From the NCBI GenBank assembly GCA_002389675.1, contig DGQF01000055.1, positions 1-64,000 of the forward strand: a stretch of DNA of 64,000 nt, in the 5' to 3' direction. A program made the position numbers and the translations under genes. The notes beneath the pieces were generated by a model that was given only the letters and a program-made list of their open reading frames with translations, had not been told where the DNA came from and searched no databases. This DNA comes from Gammaproteobacteria bacterium UBA4421. Its GTDB lineage: Bacteria; Pseudomonadota; Gammaproteobacteria; Pseudomonadales; Azotimanducaceae. Below are positions 58,660-64,000 of this stretch, in pieces; position 1 is the first letter of the stretch, and each line of letters starts with the position of its first letter.

Positions 58660-58689
58660 CCCTATTAAGTTAAGGGAAAATAATCCCTT
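58648..58689 (+). repeat. two tandem palindromes at the promoter, operator-like
   Basis: AGGGAAT-AA-ATTCCCT (58648-58663) covers the -10 region, and AAGGGA-AAATAA-TCCCTT (58672-58689) follows about 25 bp centre to centre. The shared AGGGA/TCCCT arms suggest two binding sites of one regulator. The second could instead fold into a weak transcript hairpin with the T run behind it. Confidence 0.5.
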
Positions 58690-58717
58690 TTTTGATGAAA
58701 ACCTTGAGAGTGAGAAA

Positions 58718-60619
58718 ATGAAAACAGTTTATTTAGGGATTTTAACGTTGGCGAGTCTTGCGGCCTGTGGTGGGGGAGGGGGTTCGTCTAGCACCCCCCA
58801 ACCGGTAGCAGCGGCACCTTCGTCCCCTGCCGCGCCTGTGGGACGCGAAGTTATCAATACCGGGATCATTACCGGATTCAGCAGTGTGTTTGTCAACAAT
58901 GTCAAATATGAGGTAGAGAGTGACACGGAAGTTGTCGTAGAAGGCAAAGGGTCATTTCTAGGCGATGATAGCCAACTGAAGGTTGGCCAGAAAGTCACCA
59001 TTCTGGCCAGCGATGTTGATGGCCAGCGGACCGCGACCCGGATTGAGTATGACGACGATCTGAAAGGACCGGTATCAGATCTGAATCCAGACTCTTTGGA
59101 ATCTGGGTTGGGGACTTTTACTGTCTTGCAACAGACAGTTGTGGTCGACGGCAATACACTTTTTGATAATGATATTGGCGATAACAACGTTGATGGCGAT
59201 ATTGATATTCGCGATCTCGACGTAAACGGGAACGCTTTAGTGGTGGAAGTGAGCGGGCTAGCCATTAGCGAGGGGTTTTTGGCGACTCGAATTGAGCGAG
59301 CTGATGAAATAGCCGGCCAAGCGGGTGTTGTCGATGATGAGTATGAAGTTAAAGGTTTTATTGACTCGGTTGCCGATGATGGTAGTGATTTTTCGATAAA
59401 CGGAGGCGTTTTTATCGTGAGTGCCGGAGCGGGCGGTACTGTGTTTGAGGACGGGCTGGTTGCCGACCAGACCCTTGTTGGACTCTTTGTCGAAGTAAAA
59501 GTCGACCAGCTTGGGGACGGATCCTGGGTTGCGGTAAGGGTTAAACTCGAAAATGACTATGATGACCTCGACTATAATGAAAGCATATTTGAAATTGAAG
59601 GGGTCATCAGTGCGGTGGATCTCTCGGTCACCCCTAACACCGTAACCATTGGGTCAGTTACTCTGGAAGTGGATGATGCCAGTTCATTGGCAGCGCTAGA
59701 GGGAACTCTGATCGAGCTCAAAGGTACCTATGATTCTTTTGGTGTCTTGATCATCACACAGACTCGTATAGAGGCAGAAAATAACGTTCGTGTATATGAC
59801 CGCGTGGCGCGGGTCGACGCTTCAGAGATTACGACACGTCTAGGTATTGTGGTAACACCCACCGGCAACAGCCGCGTAAAAGATGATGTCAGTGATGATG
59901 ATCAAAGCGATCACTTAACGCCCGAGCAGTTCTTGCAGCGGGTTCAACCCGGTGATTATTTAGAAGCTCGCGCATATATTGACAACTCCGGTAGCACGCT
60001 CTGGACCCGCATCGAGCGTGAGGAAGAAGATGATATGGACTGTCGAGTTCGCGGACCTGTAGAATCCATTGAAGGCGATACGGCGCAGGACTTCACTTTT
60101 GTGCTTCAGGGGGTCACAGTTGATGTGAGCCAAATTTTTGCCCAAAGCGATTTTCAGGACGTCAGCGGCCAGGGGCTTGGTCGGCAGGCATTCTTTGATC
60201 GGCTCAGTGTAGGTGATGTGGTTCAAGCAACCAGCGACGACGACGGCCTTGGCTGCGAATTGGCTCGGCTAACCGCGCGGGAGGTTGAATTCGAGGCCGA
60301 TGATGGACTCGTTGGAACAGCGCCGATTCAAGGAGATTCGCCCAATCAAGCCGTAGGTCGAGTGGAGTTGATAGGTTTGCCGAGTATGGTGACGGTCAAC
60401 ACCTTCGAACTGAACGGTCGGACAATTACGGTTGTAGGCAGTACTGAGATTGATGACTCGATTGTTGAGGCAGCCCTAGGTCGTGAGTTTGACGGCGATG
60501 ATGTGCCTTTTGATCAGTTGCCCGGTGGTCTTACGCTCATCGATTTGCTACCTGAAAACGTACAGATTGAAGTGACCGTTTCTGGTGACGATGTCGCGAT
60601 CAAGATAGAAGATTTGTAA
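58718..60619 (+). CDS. DUF5666-type lipoprotein
   Basis: Predicted lipoprotein of 633 aa: the N-terminus has signal sequence and lipobox LAAC (Cys at about 17), then a short Gly/Ser/Pro/Ala linker. The rest is a string of about six related beta domains of about 70-90 residues, each starting like G-x-V-x-x-(I/V)-D (GPVSDLNPDSLESG, KGFIDSVADDGSD, EGVISAVDLSV, GPVESIEGDTAQDF) and holding V/T-rich strands and D/E-rich turns. This is the DUF5666 pattern. Function unknown; an outer-surface or periplasmic binding role is likely. Own promoter and terminator; a related gene follows at 61533. Confidence 0.75.
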   Translation: MKTVYLGILTLASLAACGGGGGSSSTPQPVAAAPSSPAAPVGREVINTGIITGFSSVFVNNVKYEVESDTEVVVEGKGSFLGDDSQLKVGQKVTILASDVDGQRTATRIEYDDDLKGPVSDLNPDSLESGLGTFTVLQQTVVVDGNTLFDNDIGDNNVDGDIDIRDLDVNGNALVVEVSGLAISEGFLATRIERADEIAGQAGVVDDEYEVKGFIDSVADDGSDFSINGGVFIVSAGAGGTVFEDGLVADQTLVGLFVEVKVDQLGDGSWVAVRVKLENDYDDLDYNESIFEIEGVISAVDLSVTPNTVTIGSVTLEVDDASSLAALEGTLIELKGTYDSFGVLIITQTRIEAENNVRVYDRVARVDASEITTRLGIVVTPTGNSRVKDDVSDDDQSDHLTPEQFLQRVQPGDYLEARAYIDNSGSTLWTRIEREEEDDMDCRVRGPVESIEGDTAQDFTFVLQGVTVDVSQIFAQSDFQDVSGQGLGRQAFFDRLSVGDVVQATSDDDGLGCELARLTAREVEFEADDGLVGTAPIQGDSPNQAVGRVELIGLPSMVTVNTFELNGRTITVVGSTEIDDSIVEAALGREFDGDDVPFDQLPGGLTLIDLLPENVQIEVTVSGDDVAIKIEDL

Positions 60620-60635
60620 AGATTAGAAAGGGGCA

Positions 60636-60665
60636 GGGTCATCGCGCGGCGATGACCCTTTTTTT
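60636..60665 (+). terminator. intrinsic terminator after the first DUF5666 gene
   Basis: Perfect 10-bp stem GGGTCATCGC/GCGATGACCC with a GCG loop and a T tract to 60665, 17 bp after the stop codon. It separates the first lipoprotein gene from the DUF6502 gene. Confidence 0.88.
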
Positions 60666-60696
60666 CTAGAGCAGCCCACATAACTAGGGGTCCAGC

Positions 60697-61536
60697 GTGA
60701 CGGAAGAGGTAAACAAACACTTGTTGCGTGCAATCCGGCGAATATTGCGTCCGATCGCGCGTATCCTGCTGCGCAATGGGGTTACCGCGAACGTATTTCA
60801 AGAAATGTCGCGAAAAGTGTTTGTTGATGTGGCTTTCGAGGAGTTTTCGATCAGCGGTAAACCGCAGACCTTGGCACGTGTTTCAGTGATTACTGGGTTA
60901 AATAGGAAAGAGGTTGCTAGATTGCATAGTCAAGACAGTATTGTTGAAACAGATCCTACCCAGTGGAATCGCGCGGGAACTGTTTTGGCTGGGTGGATGT
61001 CGGATCAGCAATTCAGAAGTAATGCAGGATTTCCCGTCGATCTTAGCTTTGCTGAAGGCACCCCGAATTTTTCGCAACTGGTTAAAAAGTACAGCGGTGA
61101 TATGTATCCGCGTAGCGTCGCAGATGAATTGCTTCGGCTTGGTGCCATTGAAGAGGTCGAGGGACGTTTTCGCTTGGCGCATCGAGGTTACTCACCGGGA
61201 GCGGACCCTGCGGCCATGATGGATATCCTTGGTTTAGATGCCAGCGAGTTTATTGAAACAATTGATCACAATATTCAATCAGCAACGAACGAGAAATTGT
61301 TGCAAGTGAAAGTGTTAGCAAACAACTTACCTGCGTCACAGCTCGGGGCTTTTAATGATTATTCCAAGCGGGTCTCATTAAGAGCAATGGATGAAATTGT
61401 AGAATGGCTCAACGATCATGACGCAGGCCGAGATTTTTCCGGAAAAGATGGTCGTTTTTCTGTTGGTATAGGTATGTTTCAAATTAATCGATCAGTGCGA
61501 GCTGAAAATGCCAGTGATGAGGGAGCAGAGTCGTGA
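60697..61536 (+). CDS. DUF6502 family protein
   Basis: Protein of 279 aa recognised as DUF6502. The N-terminus (MTEEVNKHLLRAIRRILRPI and ARILLRNGVTANVFQEMSRK) is basic and helical; a winged-helix look follows (SVITGLNRKEVARL), and the middle and C-terminus are helical. It may bind DNA or a membrane surface. Role unknown. Its stop overlaps the GTG of the second DUF5666 gene as GTGA, and another DUF5666 gene lies upstream, so it probably belongs to that system. Confidence 0.7.
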   Translation: MTEEVNKHLLRAIRRILRPIARILLRNGVTANVFQEMSRKVFVDVAFEEFSISGKPQTLARVSVITGLNRKEVARLHSQDSIVETDPTQWNRAGTVLAGWMSDQQFRSNAGFPVDLSFAEGTPNFSQLVKKYSGDMYPRSVADELLRLGAIEEVEGRFRLAHRGYSPGADPAAMMDILGLDASEFIETIDHNIQSATNEKLLQVKVLANNLPASQLGAFNDYSKRVSLRAMDEIVEWLNDHDAGRDFSGKDGRFSVGIGMFQINRSVRAENASDEGAES

Positions 61537-63170
61537 TTAGAATTGTCTTGGTCTGGATGTTGATATTATTTTTTTCAGCTGGTTGTGGCGGCGGCGGCAG
61601 TAATAGCAATTCGACTGAAAGCCCGGTTTCAGGCGGGGGGGCAGGTGACGACACCGGTGGCACTGATGACAGTGATGGCGGTGACGACAATGGCGGCGGC
61701 GATGACAACGGTGGTGGAACGGGTGATGGCAACGGTGGGGGGGCAACGGTATTAACTGGCGGCTTAATATCAGGTGGGCTCCGGGTTGGCGTAGACCCGA
61801 CTGCAACCGGCGTCACGTTGGACGTTGCAGTTGGCGGAACAGGCCTGTTGGCTGGAGATATTCAGGGTTTTGGAAGCGTGATCCTAAATGACGCCACCTC
61901 GAATACAGATAATGCGATCTTTTTGATAGAAGGTGCCTCGGGGGCGCAGTCCGATTTGAGACAGGGCCAGCAGGTCTTGATCGTAGAGAATTCATCCTCT
62001 GGCGCCGCCGAGGCGGTACTTTATAGAGCAAATGTCAAAGGACCAGTAACGGCTGTTGACGTGTTGGACTTAGCTCTGGGCGAGGTTCGGCTGGTGGTAC
62101 TTGGTCAAACTGTGATCAGTGATGGTGCTACGACGGTATCGAATGTGAAGCTCGCTAATATCTTGCTGGGAGATGAGCTGGAGGTTAGCGGTGTAGTTGC
62201 TGTCAACGGCGATATCGTCGCTTCATTTATTGAGAAAAAGTCAGCGCTTGATGAGTATAAAGTGATTGGAAAAATCAGCCAGGTGACGGCAACGCAATTC
62301 ACAATGGGTGGTTTGATCGTTGATTATGCGAGCGCTACGCTAAGTGATTTTGATAGCGGCATGGTAGTGGATGGTGATGTATTGGAAGTTAAAGCGCTGC
62401 CGTCTGGGTTTACATCCCCAAATCAGCTGGAGGCGATCGAGGTTGAGCAGTTGCCGCTTTTAACGGTTGGATCTGACGTGCAAGTTCGTGTTGAGGGGTT
62501 TATCGACCGATTTGATTCGTCTACCGATTTCAGCGTTCAGAGCGCGCCTATCGTGACCGATGGCGGTACAACCTATCAAAATGGCAGTGTCGATTCTTTG
62601 GCTCTAGGTGTGAAGGTACAGATAGAGGGTACCGCCGATTCGTCAGGTGGAATTTTGGCGCAGCGGGTGACGATTCAACCAACTAAGACATTGCGTGCTG
62701 AGGGAAATATTGAGGCCATTGATCAGGCGCCGCGGCGAATTACCGTATTGGGGTTGAGTTTTTTGCTGAGAGACTTGACCGAACTTGACGACGACAGTAG
62801 CGCAGAAAAAGAGCCGTTGGTGTTCGCGGATTTGGCGATCGGCGATGAAGTGGAGGTGCGTGGGTACTTGGATGGGGCGAATGTTGTTGCAACCAGTATT
62901 GAGCGCGAAGATTTGGAGGATCGGGCCCGATTACGCGGTTTACTGACTGCTATAGATCTAGAGGCGGCAACATTGGATGTCCAGGGGGTTACGGTTAATG
63001 TCCAAGAGGGCTTAACCGAATTTGAAGGAGTTGAGGATAATACTCTGAGCTTCAGCGAATTTTATGCGACGGCTCAAATTGGGCAGGTGATTTCTGTCAA
63101 ATGGGATCTGTACAGTTCACTTTCCGTTGTGGCCGACCAAATCTCCATTGAAGAAGCGGAAGACGATTGA
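61533..63170 (+). CDS. DUF5666-type lipoprotein
   Basis: Lipoprotein of 545 aa. A signal with lipobox FSAGC (Cys at about 18) is followed by an Asp/Gly-rich linker of about 45 residues (DDSDGGDDNGGGDDNGGG), then repeated beta domains like those of the gene at 58718 (GDIQGFGSVIL, KGPVTAVDVLDLALGEV, IGKISQVTATQFTMGG, EGFIDRFDSSTDFSVQ, EGNIEAIDQAPRRITVLG). GTG start overlaps the DUF6502 stop. The Asp/Gly run could bind Ca2+, but this is a guess. Probably the same function as its paralogue. Confidence 0.75.
   Translation: MIRIVLVWMLILFFSAGCGGGGSNSNSTESPVSGGGAGDDTGGTDDSDGGDDNGGGDDNGGGTGDGNGGGATVLTGGLISGGLRVGVDPTATGVTLDVAVGGTGLLAGDIQGFGSVILNDATSNTDNAIFLIEGASGAQSDLRQGQQVLIVENSSSGAAEAVLYRANVKGPVTAVDVLDLALGEVRLVVLGQTVISDGATTVSNVKLANILLGDELEVSGVVAVNGDIVASFIEKKSALDEYKVIGKISQVTATQFTMGGLIVDYASATLSDFDSGMVVDGDVLEVKALPSGFTSPNQLEAIEVEQLPLLTVGSDVQVRVEGFIDRFDSSTDFSVQSAPIVTDGGTTYQNGSVDSLALGVKVQIEGTADSSGGILAQRVTIQPTKTLRAEGNIEAIDQAPRRITVLGLSFLLRDLTELDDDSSAEKEPLVFADLAIGDEVEVRGYLDGANVVATSIEREDLEDRARLRGLLTAIDLEAATLDVQGVTVNVQEGLTEFEGVEDNTLSFSEFYATAQIGQVISVKWDLYSSLSVVADQISIEEAEDD
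61638..61745 (+). repeat. low-complexity Gly/Asp-coding repeat
   Basis: Imperfect GGYGGYGATGACAACGG-type units repeated in the linker of the second DUF5666 lipoprotein, encoding (G/D)n. Such tracts vary in length by slippage; this one stays in frame. Confidence 0.7.
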
Positions 63171-63184
63171 GCACCGAATGATTG

Positions 63185-64000
63185 TCAGAGATCAAAATGA
63201 CAGGCCACTTTGTGGCTTGTCAGTTCGGACGAGGCCGTTTCTCTTAAGTTGGGCTGTTCTGCGACACATTGCGGGCGAGCATGTGCACACCGGGTATGAA
63301 AGACACATCCTGTCGGTGGATCGATAGGGCTGGGTACGTCGCCCTGTAACACGTCTTTAGTGCGGCCCCGTCGACTGGGGTCTGGCTCTGGAATCGCCGC
63401 AATAAGCGCTCTAGTATAGGGATGTTTGGCGTCCCTATAGATTTCATCGGCGTCCCCAATTTCCATGATATGCCCTAGATACATGATGGCAATGCGATCA
63501 CTGACATGCTTAACGACGGCTAAATCATGAGCGACAAAAAGATAAGATAACTGCATTTTTTGCTGAAGATTCAGCATTAGATTCAGGATTTGACTCTGGA
63601 TCGACACATCCAGCGCGGAGACCGGCTCATCGCAGATGATCAGCTTGGGCTCAAGTGCTATAGCGCGAGCGATGCCGATTCGTTGGCGCTGTCCGCCAGA
63701 AAATTCAAACGGATACCGGTCGATGGCATTGGCGGGTAGTCCCACCTGATCGAGCAATTCCAGGACCTTACGTCGTCGCGATTCTGGGCTGTCTAGGTTG
63801 TGAATTTCGAACGGTTCACCGATTAACGCGCCGACGGTAAGGCGACTGTTGAGACTCTCGCCGGGGTCTTGGAAAATCATTTGTATGTCCCGACGAATCG
63901 GTTTCAGTTCGCTGGCGGACAATGTTGAGATATCGTTGCCATCGAAGATGATCTGGCCTTCGGTGGGTTTTAGCAGGCGTACGATGGCTTTACCGAGCGT
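63185..64000 (-). CDS. oligopeptide/dipeptide ABC transporter ATP-binding protein (partial)
   Basis: C-terminal 271 residues of an OppF/DppF-type ABC ATPase; the gene runs on past the window end. The Q-loop is MIFQDPGESLN, the signature SGGQRQRIGIARA, Walker B LIICDEPVSALD and the H-loop VAHDLAVV. The oligopeptide-type tail with four Cys that may bind an FeS cluster is present (GCVFHTRCAHARPQC to KVACHFDL). Walker A lies outside. It converges on the second DUF5666 gene with 14 bp between. Confidence 0.9.
   Translation of the reverse strand, partial: TLGKAIVRLLKPTEGQIIFDGNDISTLSASELKPIRRDIQMIFQDPGESLNSRLTVGALIGEPFEIHNLDSPESRRRKVLELLDQVGLPANAIDRYPFEFSGGQRQRIGIARAIALEPKLIICDEPVSALDVSIQSQILNLMLNLQQKMQLSYLFVAHDLAVVKHVSDRIAIMYLGHIMEIGDADEIYRDAKHPYTRALIAAIPEPDPSRRGRTKDVLQGDVPSPIDPPTGCVFHTRCAHARPQCVAEQPNLRETASSELTSHKVACHFDL

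Noticed and set aside
58672..58693. attenuator hairpin in the DUF5666 leader
   Set aside because: Stem of only 6 bp with an A/T-rich loop is weak; reported as an operator-like palindrome instead, with the hairpin as an alternative.
61484..61816. Pro-rich 110-aa antisense ORF
   Set aside because: The reverse reading of the Gly/Asp-coding linker gives Pro/Ser repeats; an artefact of low-complexity DNA.
1..64000. CRISPR arrays, tRNA/rRNA genes, prophage or insertion sequences
   Set aside because: No regular repeat-spacer pattern, tRNA-like cloverleaf, integrase or transposase was recognised.

Overview
The window looks like a chromosomal segment of a free-living, probably marine, aerobic gammaproteobacterium. 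This is inferred from gene content: rdgC and cysZ, an all-alpha dUTPase, fur-feoAB, a DUF2868/DUF3482 pair, TonB-dependent receptors, several acyl-CoA enzymes and sodium symporters. No rRNA, tRNA, phage, insertion sequence or CRISPR array was seen. Coding density is high, and the only gene-free stretch above 300 bp (42845-43261) holds the remains of an RND efflux gene.

Layout. 1-7.7 kb: HIT protein, TauD-like dioxygenase with a coupled small membrane protein, sodium symporter, ThDP enzyme, sirtuin, DUF6491 protein, NUDIX hydrolase and a MerR-type HTH/TPR fusion. 7.7-11.7 kb: feoB-feoA behind a Fur box, fur, and then the main find, a GrdB/PrdB-family selenoprotein split by an in-frame UGA (U-P-V-C motif) with a bacterial-type SECIS hairpin directly after it. 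11.7-20.3 kb: DUF385 protein, dienelactone hydrolase, cysteine synthase, serine hydrolase, and a tight run of M20 amidohydrolase, DUF1932 dehydrogenase, DUF2868 membrane protein and DUF3482 GTPase. 20.3-27.7 kb (mostly minus strand): acyl-CoA carboxylase carboxyltransferase, small hypothetical genes, Lon protease and two acyl-CoA dehydrogenases. 27.9-34.7 kb: dUTPase and MutT-like NUDIX (nucleotide-pool cleaning), a luciferase-like oxidoreductase, a single-chain biotin carboxylase-BCCP-carboxyltransferase and an MFS transporter. 34.7-43 kb: saccharopine-dehydrogenase-like reductase, CysZ, EthD protein, MAPEG protein, RdgC, and a divergent GH3 glycosidase/sugar symporter pair. 43.2-47.3 kb: TctCBA tricarboxylate-type uptake with a membrane protein gene upstream.

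47.4-58.5 kb is an outer-membrane uptake locus: two TonB-dependent receptors, two related 2OG-Fe(II) oxygenases, a methyltransferase, an exported S9 peptidase and an exported unknown. One oxygenase starts immediately after the U-tract of the receptor's terminator, and a GGAGG on the far side of the hairpin would be brought to normal spacing when the hairpin folds. 58.6-63.2 kb: two DUF5666-type lipoproteins flanking a DUF6502 protein, behind a strong sigma70-like promoter with two tandem palindromes. The window ends inside an oligopeptide ABC transporter ATPase.

All functions are homology calls made by reading the sequence; no database search was run.
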